Positions 54,834 through 64,000 of a DNA stretch of 64,000 nucleotides are shown here, one piece after another (position 1 is the stretch's first letter; the number at the start of each line of letters is the position of its first letter). Where the stretch lies: positions 202,488 to 266,487 of the forward strand of contig NW_026944228.1 of NCBI RefSeq assembly GCF_033297405.1, read 5' to 3'. Origin of the DNA: Parathielavia appendiculata (taxonomy: Eukaryota; Ascomycota; Sordariomycetes; Sordariales; Chaetomiaceae). The notes beneath the pieces were generated by a model that was not told the DNA's origin, did not search any database, and saw only the letters and a list, made by a program, of their open reading frames with translations. The translations under genes were made by a program, and so were the position numbers.

Positions 54834-55662
54834 GCTCAGCGACGTCGACTACTAGACACTTGACTTGTAAAGATATCCGTTCCAACGCCTTTGTCCCTTT
54901 GTTTGCCTGTTATGGTCTATCGGTGGCAAGTGATGAAGTTTGTATGGCCATGGGGATTGAGGGGAGTAGTAATTCGTAGACTGGGAAGCATTGATCGTAG
55001 ATGAGTCTGCAACTTAATAGCAAGATTGAAGTTCTGATGGGCCTCTTACTCAGATACAGAAGTACGTATGAGGCGATAAGCATAGGGTTCCAGGAAAGAT
55101 TACCTCGGAATCTTCGGTTGTGGTTGTTCCGCCGTTGCATCGGGCTTCCAGTGAGACTTCAGGGTCTATATCTGTCTAGGCTTCTCTAGTCCATTCGACG
55201 GGCTGTGCTTTGTTTTAGGTCATTCCGCGTCGTAGGACACCAGATAGTTCAAATGTGTGTACTAGTAGTAGATAGACCGTTTTGGGAGGGGGCCGTGTGG
55301 GAACATAAAACCTCAAATTTGCATGAAAGCCAACCGTACTATTGCCCCTACAGAATGCTGATGCCAATGAATGGATGAAAATGCCACATATATCCAAGCT
55401 TTGTTAAATGATAAACGAATGCTAAATGATGTGATCTTGTATCCGTCCCTCCATTTGACCTTTCTCCTAGCGCCAAATGCAATACAATAAGGTACTACCG
55501 CAACCAGACCCAAAAGGGATCAAAACATCGAAACATACCCTTATGAACCGTTCAACTCGTAACCCGGGCTCTGCAAGTAAACGCAGCAACCCTTGAGCTT
55601 GAAGCCACAACTCTCGTGGCATCCCGTGCCGGCAGGCAGACACTTTAATCGGGGGCTGAACG
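54834..55662. other. Intergenic, nothing recognised
   Basis: 0.8 kb with short frames only. The plus frame at 55593-55952 and the minus frame 55467-55814 are antisense or alternate-frame shadows of the cysteine-rich frame that follows. Confidence 0.45.
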
Positions 55663-56017
55663 TCAAGCAGAGTCAGGTTTGGAAGTGCCGTTCCTTGTAC
55701 TATCCGCACACTGGCCCGAGCCAGAGTAGGTATCGGCGTTGCAGCAGCCGCGAAAACCGTTGGAGCAGGACTGGAAGTAGCCGGTGCCTGGGGCACAAAC
55801 GGTGTGGTCGGCATGGCGCTTATTGGAGACCTCCAAGGGCTTGTGGGTGCCTGTCTCGTAGTCCGGGCACCAAGGGATGGCGAAGGGGTCGACTGAGCAG
55901 TCGCCGCGGAGCCTGTTATTGTAGCAGACGTAGAAGGCGGCGCGGCGGTTGACCGAGGGAGCCGCCGTAGTAAAGGTAGCTAGAGCAGCCTGTAGCGAGG
56001 TGATGGATTGAATGCAT
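55663..56017 (-). CDS. Small cysteine-rich secreted protein, start broken or spliced
   Basis: A minus-strand frame is open from 56016 to a TGA at 55665-55663. From near the 5' end it reads ALATFTTAAPSVNRRAAFYV, CYNNRLRGDCSVDPFAIPWC, HADHTVCAPGTGYFQSCSNG and FRGCCNADTYSGSGQC. That makes eight cysteines, including one CC pair, in about 75 residues: the layout of fungal small secreted cysteine-rich proteins. The stretch APSVNRRAAF looks like the end of a signal peptide plus a dibasic site. No ATG lies in this frame. An ATG at 56017 in the neighbouring frame gives MHSIHHLAT and would join the body with one base removed. Either a frameshift has disabled the gene or an upstream exon supplies the start. 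I recognise no named family. Confidence 0.55.
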
Positions 56018-58321
56018 TATGAGACTTGGAGATGGAAGATACCACGTAGATAGGCAGGTATTGCGGTGATGTCGGTTGGAGAGATTGGTAGCTGGGGAAG
56101 GTACTCGAAAGAGTCGAAAAGTAGGTGGGCTGCAACTGATTGACGTCACGCCTCAGATTGTTCGAGATTTGGATGGTGAGAAGATGGAAGCAAATCAAAG
56201 ATGATGGATGAGTCGTGTCATCTATTATATACACGAACCCGGCCCACGAGGGCGCGGTTTTCCTGTATAGTAAGTTGTTGAAGGTCCGGCAGGCCCTAGG
56301 GCACAGCTGTGTAGGAATAATAATACTATTTACACGAAACTGCCTCTGATTCGTTGCATACGTTTTGCCAGTGCCCTTTCTGCTACCATGCCTTACATGC
56401 GCCGGAGCGGCTGGGTGTCTGTCTGGTCAGACTGGATGAGGCTCTCACTCGGAGCTGCGGCGGTGCTGTGGCGGTAAGACGGCAACGGCGTGCAGGGAAA
56501 TGGAACCTACACCTTGAGATCTAGACCTGGCGTTTAAATTTACTATTTCGAGTACACCGATCAAGGACCGTGCAGTGCATTGCGATCGGAGCGAGGGGTG
56601 TGATGTAATGAATAAGGCCTCGATATGGGACGGTCAGTGGCAAGCCTGGTAAACATGAGACGAAAAAGGACACGGCGTCATCATGGCGTCAAACTCGCCT
56701 CCGTACGGCGGCCGCCACTGCGCTCCATGGAACAAACCTCTACACAGAGGGAACGTTGATGTCTGGTCTGTCGAAGATAAAGATGGGTGTCGGCTTGAAA
56801 GTCATACGTCGGCTACTACTGCCCAACACAAAGCCCTGAATAAGGTAGGTGACAGATAGCGATGATATCCCGACACAGGAAACTCGAGTACATGGCCTTG
56901 AAGTGATGCCTGATAAAAGATGATTGAGATGAGACAGCCTCGCCTGTGCGGAGTGAGATATTTGACCAAGAAACGCACACGTGTAATTACTGTAGGTAGG
57001 ATAATGTGTACTTAGGTACCTAGCCTACTAAGTACCTACCCCTCCGTCCGAAGTAGGGCATACTGAACCGCCCTGTGTCTTCAAAGTCCACGGGATGCAG
57101 CTGAGACCGTTATCATCGGTCTCGCCGTCACTCTTTGTGGGCATACTGGGGAAGGAGAACAAGTCCAACAGATACGTTGGAGTTATGGATGTTGTCGGTG
57201 CGAGTCGCTGGAATGGTCGAGTCATGTTGGGAATAGGCTCTCCAGTCACGCACAAGGTCATGGTTGCCCATCAACTGATGGACATGGCGACTGTTGTTAC
57301 CTCACTGTCTCTTGATATTTTTCAACACGGCACTGCATATCCATGGTCAGGGCTCATGCATCTAGCGTATAGCTAGAAGTGTCCAAGGAAATGGTTAGCG
57401 TGCCACCCTAGCTGCTTTGCCTTAAGGGTTGTTAGTGTTAGGATACCTACATTATCCAGAATTGTAGAGAGTCGAGCCGACCGCGACAGCTAAGGGCCTG
57501 AAGAGTTCAGCTTCCTTGGTTCAACTCGGCGCCATTCAGTTCAGTTCGGCTATCCCGGCAGTCAGTCTTGAGTTCCTCAATTGAACCGAGTTGAACTGAG
57601 CTGAACTGAGAAGTATAGAGTAACATGTATAGTTTCCGGGCTGGGCACGATAGAAACCAATAAGTAACTATTGGCTCTCCTAAAGATCTGTCTGTTATGA
57701 GCCTTCAAGGGGGCTGGCTCTTCGGAGCCAAGTCCCGTCTTGACGTGAGGCTTCGGCTAATGCCCCAGAACCAGCTGCGCCGCACTCGTCCCGGAGCATC
57801 CCACTGCACAGCCTCGCCCGGCTCACAAAATGCGCAGCAGCCTCCTAGTCCGGTTTGTCAATTACGAACCCCAAACCATTTTCGGCCGCTGCGCTGCAGC
57901 ACAGCAGCTCCAGTTCCCTGTTCTGAGGCTCTGCGTCGAATCAGAGGCCTTCCCTCTCGCGTCTTGCTGCATGACATGGTGTCAATCATTGGCGTTGCAC
58001 CCTTCTTGCCCAGGCAGCAGGCCGCCATGCAGATCCGCACACACCTCCCATACTCCTGGCCAACGAGATTCCCTCCTTGTCAATGAGCGTACCAGATCTC
58101 TAGTCCGAAAGTGACCATGTCCAGCCTTGTGGACCCCGAGAGGATGGATGCCCCGATTCTGCCTTGCCCCTCTTGGTGTCCCCATCCCTCCGCATTTCGC
58201 GACGAGTTAAAGTTGGCTGCCAGCCCACCCCCTTCATCCCGCTGACTCTCGCTCACTAACCAGCAGGCCCGGTCCTTCTCTCAATTGTCTTGGGCCGCTC
58301 GCCATTGATTCGGCCGCGACC
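56018..58321. other. Large intergenic region, 2.3 kb
   Basis: No gene supported. Short palindromic motifs occur at about 57008-57040 (GTACTTAG..CTAAGTAC). At 57515-57611 the motifs TTCAACTCGG and CCGAGTTGAAC form an imperfect inverted repeat (separate entry). The frame at 57697-58086 is an unconvincing shadow. Confidence 0.45.
57515..57611. repeat. Imperfect inverted repeat with GTTCAACTCGG-type arms
   Basis: TGGTTCAACTCGG near 57519 faces AACCGAGTTGAAC near 57584, and CAGTTCAGTTCGG faces GAACTGAGCTGAACTGAG. It could form a hairpin or be the remains of a small mobile element. No target duplication was identified. Confidence 0.4.
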
Positions 58322-60304
58322 ATGATCTCTTCCATGGAGAATCACGCTAGGGGTAGAAGCCCGGCACGGGGCAACGATGTTTTGAATGATGACGACCGTG
58401 CCGCGTGGAGTGATGCCGAGAGCATCTCCAGCCGGTCCACTATGTCGTTCGACTACTTCCCCGTCCGAGAGAGGCAGTATCGCGCACCTGTATTGTGAGT
58501 TTTCCACATCAAGTTCCCCCCACCGACGTCAGATGCTGACCCCAGTGCTAGCCGCCTCAAGAGAGGGGAGCCGGCCGGTAAGCCGGTTTACGAAGCTTGG
58601 AATATCGAGTACTACCCGCGCAAGAGGGTGCCGGTGCAGGGCTTCAAGTTGCTCGGGGTCAGGCTCGAAAATTATGACGACCTCGGAGACCGATTTGTGG
58701 TGAGCCCGCAGCCTTCTGTGCAACCGGACCTGTCAGACATGCACTTGCAGGCCATTGAGGCTTTCCAGTCCAGGCATAAACGGTGTTGGGCGACTCGAGC
58801 ATTGCGAGGGAGGGCCAAGACTTACGAGCAAGATCTCGAGGAAAGATGCAGAAAGCTTTCTGACACAGTCCAAACTGCTCTCACCCAGCTCCTCATGGAT
58901 AGAGGCAGGGCCACCTCAACCCATTACCGAACCCGAACCTGGACAGTTGTCGTAATGCGAGAGCAGCTGCGCAGTCGGTTCACCGACACCGACCTCACCG
59001 AAGTGAAGCGCCACAAACTGCGCAAATGGAAGAACCCCGGGCCAGAAGAGATCTTGGTCTACACGGTGCTTATTCGAGGGACCGAGACCAAGGCTGCCCC
59101 TGCTGACACCGGTTTCAGCACCTTCGCACCCTTCTATAATCCTTGGGTGCACTCGGACAGGACGGAGGGGCTGCGCAAGCAGCGGGAAGAACGCCGGCAG
59201 CGGGACACTCTTCGTCGCAAGAGACACCAGTTCTCCCCACCCTACAGAAACTGGTCGCCTCCGCATCGGAACCGGTCTCCATCATACCGAACGCGAGTCC
59301 GGTCCGCATCCCCTCCGTCATACCGGAGCTGGGGAAGCCGCTTTGATTCCCCGTCTCCACCGCTCCGTCGTTCGCGCTTCGAATCGCCTCCCCCATACAG
59401 GCGCTTCGCCCAAAGCGAGTCTCCAAACCGCAGCCGTTCGCCCAGCGTTCGGGTCCGCGTTGTTCCGAGGCACGACAACTACAGCTTCGACGACGCGACG
59501 TTCTCTCCCAGTCCAACTCCGCCGGAATCCTTCACCCCTCCGCCCGGCGTATCGGCGTACCACCGACCGGGAATGGCGCCACCAGCACCCTTCCCAGCAC
59601 CCTTCCCAGCACCCTTCCCAGCACCCTTCCCAGCACCCTTCCCAGCACCCTTCCCAGCACCCTATTCCAACCAGTTCCCCTCGCCACCGTCATTCCCCGA
59701 CTCCTCCGGAACCGCACCGAGAGACACCCGGCCATTCAACGACCACACCACCGCCCCGTTCCGGCCGATCCCAACCAACTGCTTCGCCTGCCGCAATACC
59801 CGGACCTGCATCCACTTCCCCCCCTACCAGTCCTGCGCCAGACCCGTGCTATGGCACAACGGCATAGGCTACCACCCGCCTTGCCTGGCCTGCGCCCAGA
59901 TAGACGCCTCCTCGAGGGCGCCCTTCCCACGCATCCCACCGCACGCGGGCACAGCCTATGCTCCAGGGCCCTATCAGTTCGGCGCCGCTTCGTTCACGCA
60001 GTATCCCTTCAACAGCAGCTGCTTCGGCCCCTCCCCGCCGCCGCCTCCTCCTCCGGCAACGACACGCCCCCCATCTTGGATCTCGCAGAGCTCGATGGGA
60101 CCGGTGCCGCCGGCGCCAAATCCGTTTTCGCCGCTGTCGACACCACCCTTGACGAGTGCAGGCGGGTCGAGCCCGGTTATGTCATCTCCGTCGGCGCGGG
60201 TGAGGACGCCGGCGGCCGAGGAGATGGGAGAGCCGGAAGTGAGGGTTGAATCGCCCAGAGCAGGGTCACCTGCGCCGTCCGGGGTGAGTTCTCATCAGTT
60301 CTGA
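58322..60304 (+). CDS. Arg/Ser- and Pro-rich protein of unknown function
   Basis: Two exons, 58322-58494 and 58552-60304, encode 641 residues; the 3' splice site may instead be six bases earlier (exon from 58546, two more residues). Exon 1 is MISSMENHARGRSPARGNDV onward. The N-terminal 190 residues after the junction look folded (EAWNIEYYPRKRVPVQGFKL; HYRTRTWTVVVMREQLRSRF; KRHKLRKWKNPGPEEILVYT). The rest is disordered: repeats of RS and YR (SPPYRNWSPPHRNRSPSYRT), a PAPF minisatellite, and a cysteine-containing segment (TNCFACRNTRTCIHF) near residue 480. RS-rich tails occur in RNA-processing proteins, but no RNA-binding domain is visible, so I assign no function. The first half is more constrained than the second. 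Confidence 0.72.
59582..59663 (+). repeat. 12-bp coding minisatellite, about 6.8 copies
   Basis: Six exact copies of CCAGCACCCTTC from 59582 to 59653, then a partial seventh ending at 59663. In frame it encodes the tetrapeptide PAPF repeated six times, ending PAPY. Copy number is likely to vary between strains. Confidence 0.95.
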
Positions 60305-60682
60305 GAGTGATTAGGTGTGGTGGTTGTGACTGTTATCTTTGATTCTTCGAACGATTCGGGAGGGGTTGAACTGGCAAGATTGGCTCTGGTTGAACTCCAT
60401 GACGAGATGACGTGACACGATTATTATGACCTTCGGGTGGTTGCTATTTTGATAGGATCTAGTTTCCTGGTGTATTTCTGCGATTGACTGTTTCCAAATT
60501 CAAGAATACGATTGTTATTCGCCTCCAAGATCTGGATCCACCATATGATGTTGCGTGCTTTGAAAGAATCCAAGCCTTGTACGGGGTACAAATCTGCTCT
60601 CGGTTTGTGCGTTAGCACGGGTACACGGCGGGGCAGTAGACATAAGACAATTGAAATCAAGAAACAAAGGTGAAAAAATTGC
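60305..60682. other. Intergenic before MITE
   Basis: No gene recognised. Confidence 0.4.
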
Positions 60683-60864
60683 TAACGTATATTATCAGTG
60701 AGTGGCCCATATCAGTGAGTGGCCCACCTTTAACAGGCTTGAGTAAGGCTCCAATGAAATGCATGATAAGAGAATGTTGTTGCTCTTAGCGATCTTATCC
60801 GGATTTCAGAGTGCAGCCCTGCTAAACTTGTTTGATATGGGCCACTCACTGATAATATACGTTA
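60683..60864. mobile_element. MITE, 182 bp, perfect 32-bp terminal inverted repeats
   Basis: The left arm 60683-60714 (starting TAACGTATATTATCAG) is the exact reverse complement of 60833-60864. Reading the outer TA as the target site gives TA + ACGTATATT..AATATACGT + TA, the pattern of Tc1/mariner insertions into TA. A 17-bp motif (TATCAGTGAGTGGCCCA) is directly repeated at the left end (60693-60709 and 60710-60726), so the left side has one extra copy. The 118-bp interior has no coding capacity. It is a non-autonomous element; it does not obviously share ends with the transposase at the window edge. Confidence 0.85.
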
Positions 60865-61254
60865 TGATGTAAAGATTAAAAAGTAAAGAAGAGGACAGAA
60901 GAGAAGAAGAGGAAGGAAAATATAAAGGGGGAAAGAAAGAGAGAAAGAACAAAGAAATCAATAAAGGAAAGGAGAATACTGTACAAGAAGGTTTAGGTTG
61001 AAGATGAGGCGTAATGTCCAGGTCCCGTGCTAACAAGCAACCAGGGTTGAATTGTAGGTATGGATACAGATCCGTACAGGTAGGCTTGAACAAAGAAGGC
61101 ACAAGGACCCACTTCACCATAGCGTGCCAAGACAATCAAGTGGACCAGCTGTTCTTCAACTAGGTTCAATTGGCGAAAAATTTCCAGAACCAACCACCAC
61201 TCCTCAACCAAACCACTACCCCCCAGGCTGTTCGAGCTCCCGACAACCGCAGCC
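60865..61254. other. Purine-rich stretch and NOP10 promoter
   Basis: A G/A-rich run occupies about 60880-60980 on the plus strand. The remainder is the presumed NOP10 promoter. No other gene seen. Confidence 0.5.
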
Positions 61255-61503
61255 ATGCATCTCATGTACCTCCCCGAGGCCAACGGCTCGGGCCGGCGCT
61301 ACACGCTCAAGAAAGTCATGGACGGGCAGGTCACCAAGTCGGCGCACCCGGCACGCTTCTCGCCCGACGACAAGTGGTCGCGGCACCGCCTGGCTGTGCG
61401 CAAGAGGTTCGCTGTGCTGCTGGCGCAGAAGAGTATGTTCCTCCCTCTTGTCCCTGGGATCGCTCTGTAGTACGGGGATGCTAAGACTGTGGCTTCAGAA
61501 TAA
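61255..61503 (+). CDS. NOP10: H/ACA snoRNP subunit NOP10
   Basis: Two exons, 61255-61432 and 61499-61503, give 60 residues. The 66-nt intron (GTATGT..TTCAG) leaves only five bases in exon 2, completing a lysine codon and the stop. The protein begins MHLMYLPEANGSGRRYTLKK. It contains the NOP10 signature KSAHPARFSPDDKWSRHRLA and ends RFAVLLAQKK, matching the usual 58-65 residues. NOP10 bridges the pseudouridine synthase Cbf5 and Nhp2 in box H/ACA particles that modify rRNA in the nucleolus. The first ATG at 61255 is used; MHLMY is the normal start of the family. Confidence 0.92.
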
Positions 61504-61921
61504 GTGGATAATCGTCGGGTTGGTTCGTTCGGCGAGACGAAGGACGACGACATCGGCAATGCCACGCTATGGTCGCTGTGCGATCAATCCTCCCTCAAGT
61601 AATTCACAGAAGGGGATATATGAACCCGGCATTCATGGGCCGCCGTCATCGTCCGTTATGTCCGACTTCTCCGCCGGCGGCACCATGACGATCCCAGCCC
61701 GGTGGTGACGAGTATTTCGGAAGTTCTTTGCCTGCCCTTAGGCTCAGACGGCGGGTGAAATTAAAAGGCTTGGCGTTGGATTGGTTTGGGGATTTGCACA
61801 TGGCGTTACGGGCCTTGCATGTTTGATCAAGAAAGGAATACACTAAATGCCCACAACGTTTGATCACGGGGTCCGATCCCCAAATTCGGTACCTTATCAT
61901 GGCATTGGCATCTGCATACTA
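61504..61921. other. Intergenic between convergent NOP10 and NOB1
   Basis: 418 bp without a supported gene; 3' regions of the two convergent genes. A plus frame that continues past the NOP10 donor (61124-61708) is an unspliced or shadow reading. Confidence 0.5.
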
Positions 61922-63503
61922 TCACCTCCTCTTCTTGGCGTTAACATTGCGGCCCGCGCCCACCTTGATCCTCCCGCTGCCCGACGTTCTGGCGCCGCCC
62001 AGAATGCCGGGCAGGTAGTCCTGGTCCATGAAGTCACGGTACTTTGTCCGTCGTTCTTCATCCATCTTCTTGGCGTACTCCTTTTGGTCTTCAGTGAGGA
62101 TCAAGGCCCTTCCCCACCCATTCTTGCCGCCTCCTTTGACATTGTTGCCCTTTCCGCTAGCGGAGCCGTGGGTCGGCTTCGGTATGCTGTAGACGTTGCC
62201 CCGATTATTGTACTGGAAGTTCTTCTTGAGGTGAAGGGTGAAGTTGCCCGACGCGTCCGTACTGCACGAGACACGGGTCAAAGTGGGCTGGCCGCAGGAC
62301 GGGCAGAACTGTTTCGACATATCCTTGCACACTTTAAAGCACCCGTGACATCGCAGAACCCAGGTTTTGAGGTATGTGATGCGGGAGAAGCCTGAGTCGA
62401 GAAGACTAGGAAGGTCAGTGTGTGCTTCTTACTCTCGCTTTAGTTGAACGTACTTCAAGTTTATTCTCAACGCCACATTCCGCATGGCCATATCCCCGGT
62501 GATCAAGGCCGCCTGCAGTACCCTCTGTACAGGCTGCGGTTCTATGTGTGCATTTTCCCTGGCCTGGTACTTCTTGATGTTGCTGGGCGCTGGGTGATTT
62601 ATTGTCAGTGCCTGTGGTTGAAAAAACTGCGTTGTAGTGAACGTACTTATCCATTCTCCTTCGCCATCATCTTCTTCCTCTGTTACCTCCTCTTCCTGTT
62701 CAGCAGTATCCCCCTCCGCGGAAGGCTGATTAAAGCTGAGATCTTGCAGTTTCTCTGTCACTTGGGCCGTTGCTTGCTCGATTGACGGACCCGCCTCGTC
62801 TGCAGCCCGGGGCAAAGCCTCCCCCTGCTCATTTCTTGCATCGGAAGCAATGATTGACGGCTGGACAACCGCTGACTCCACAGTCTCCTGGATATTCGGT
62901 TCATCGGCTGCTGCCTCAATCTTGCCCGGCGGTTTCCCATTCACACTCTTTTGATTCGGTTCTCGTCTCAGTCGCCACTGGAATCACCGAAGTCAGACAT
63001 CGAAAAACTGGCGATAGCTGGGATTTGCGTACGTCACCGCCATTCCTCTCGACTTCCAAATCGTATGTTAGGGCGAGAAGGTGAATATCGGGCTTTGAGA
63101 GAACCTGGAGATCGCCCGTGCTCTTCGCAAAGTTGGTAACGAACTGAATGGACTCGGGGCGCGGGTTCCGGAGCTTTAGAAATGGAGACAAAGTAGTGTG
63201 GAACCGTGACCTTGCCGCCTCATCGCGAACTGCGCGTGGTCAGCGGGGTGCTGTAGGGGCTCGCGGCGTGGTCGCCATACTCTCTGAAATCACAGCAGGA
63301 ATGGTGTACAACTCCTCGGCTTGGGTAAGCAACGTCGAAACTGTGGGATCGTTCTTGATAATTGCGTTGGCGTCGATGACCAGGGAATGGATCCGCTTGG
63401 ATGGTATCGTCGGCGCACTCTCGGCAGGGCCAGGCATGGTGGGGGCGGGGTTCTGCGTCTCGGTGTGCTCTGGGGCAATAGGTTCGCTCGCTGGTTGCTC
63501 CAT
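61922..63503 (-). CDS. NOB1: 20S pre-rRNA D-site endonuclease NOB1
   Basis: Five exons, 63503-63281, 63229-63033, 62977-62647, 62589-62454 and 62405-61922, give 456 residues with consistent phases. After a short Pro/Glu-rich start comes the PIN domain (RIHSLVIDANAIIKNDPTVS; catalytic Asp in IDAN; IPAVISEIRDEAARSRFHTT rebuilt across intron 1; DIHLLALTYDLEVERNGGDW). A low-complexity acidic linker follows, then EGEWITPSNIKKYQ. The zinc ribbon has four cysteines (CHGCFKVCKDMSKQFCPSCG), and the C-terminus is basic (GSGRIKVGAGRNVNAKKRR). NOB1 cuts site D to make the mature 18S 3' end in late cytoplasmic 40S maturation. All key residues I can see are present. Confidence 0.95.
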
Positions 63504-63838
63504 GACTGGAGTGATGGCACCCTCGGCACAGATACCGTGAAAGTGCTACGTTCCAGGTGCGGGTGCTGTTCGGTAGCTCTAGGATTTGCCGGTTAAGAGA
63601 TCGGGTTGCGAGAAGCAATGCCAAGCCTTCAAAGGTGTTGTTTCTGAATTTCCAAAATTCAGGCGGGGCTAACTGGCAACATCGTGCCAAGTCCTGGTGG
63701 TGAGGCCAGCGCCAAGGACTCTGGGCCCACTGCACGTACTGTGGTATGATGGGTAATGAAAATCTTCATGCGGGGTACCTACGCTAACCGAGAGTAAGGT
63801 ATCCACACTTTTCCACAATAAATACAGTAAACAACTAA
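63504..63838. other. NOB1 promoter and transposon 3' flank
   Basis: No gene. The part from about 63775 on may be the non-coding end of the Tc1/mariner element that follows; I could not fix its terminus because the other end is outside the window. Confidence 0.4.
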
Positions 63839-64000
63839 TTAATATTTTGTATGCATACCCTTGGCTGCAATCACCGCCTTGCACCGATCTGGCATCGAGG
63901 CCAACAGTTCCCTCAAGTAGTCGTCCGGTAGTGCCTCCCAAGCCTCATTGACATACTGACGTAGCTTTTCGTACGAGGGCTTTTCTTCAAGGCCATACCG
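63839..64000 (-). mobile_element. Tc1/mariner-type transposase, C-terminal end (cut by window edge)
   Basis: The last 53 residues of a transposase are encoded from the window edge to a TAA at 63841-63839, uninterrupted. They read RYGLEEKPSYEKLRQYVNEA, AWEALPDDYLRELLASMPDR and CKAVIAAKGMHTKY. W-x-x-L-P...L-x-S-M-P-x-R-x-x-A-V-I-x-A-x-G-x-x-T-x-Y is the standard C-terminus of Tc1/mariner (IS630-like, DDE_3) transposases. The catalytic DDE residues would lie beyond the window. The intact tail, with no excess of stop codons, suggests a fairly young copy not heavily mutated by repeat-induced point mutation. Confidence 0.88.

Noticed and set aside
1..64000. CRISPR arrays, bacterial operons or phage genes
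   Set aside because: None seen; the window is a eukaryotic fungal sequence with introns throughout.

Overview
This window is nuclear DNA of a filamentous ascomycete, most likely a sordariomycete. The evidence is short introns (about 48-140 nt) with GT..AG borders and CTNAC-like branch points, GC-rich coding DNA, and fungal families throughout: HapX, PNS1, a Fig1-type protein, LysM, DUF7136, chloroperoxidase-type haem peroxidase, Zn2Cys6 factors and MFS/MATE carriers. I rebuilt exon structures by hand from splice signals and frame. Gene names rest on family recognition, not on a database search.

Layout. 0-10 kb is accessory: a multi-frameshifted LysM pseudogene (minus), an intact secreted DUF7136 protein, a shadowy decayed ORF, the PNS1 choline-transporter-like protein (minus, 4 exons) and a wrecked SRPK-type kinase pseudogene (minus). 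10-30 kb is conserved housekeeping DNA: cytosolic glutamyl-tRNA synthetase, mitochondrial ribosomal protein L1, COG2, the iron regulator HapX, a 1,916-residue intronless protein of unknown function, and the phenylalanyl-tRNA synthetase beta subunit. 30-37 kb carries two unrelated MFS exporters. 37-46 kb is gene-poor, with an intron-bearing tRNA-Lys(CUU), three unrecognised reading frames that look decayed, a Fig1-like membrane protein and a haem-thiolate peroxidase.

46-55 kb looks like a small accessory module: a Zn2Cys6/Fungal_trans_2 regulator, a secreted agmatinase-type ureohydrolase, a MATE transporter and an MFS transporter, packed into 8.4 kb. The ureohydrolase and MATE genes are divergent and share an 850-bp promoter. 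55-64 kb contains a cysteine-rich secreted-protein frame (8 Cys, start codon out of frame), an Arg/Ser/Pro-rich protein with a 12-bp coding minisatellite, a 182-bp MITE with perfect 32-bp inverted repeats, NOP10 and NOB1 (two ribosome-biogenesis genes in convergent orientation), and the C-terminal end of a Tc1/mariner-type transposase cut by the window edge.

Two themes stand out. Intact core genes for translation and ribosome biogenesis (GluRS, PheRS-beta, MRPL1, NOP10, NOB1, tRNA-Lys) alternate with accessory islands holding secreted proteins and transporters. Those islands contain several decayed genes. Three of them carry TGA stops that are explained most simply as CGA-to-TGA transitions. 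I found no clearly new system. The best leads are the 46-55 kb module, the 8-Cys secreted protein, the MITE and the unrecognised frames at 37, 40.6 and 45 kb.
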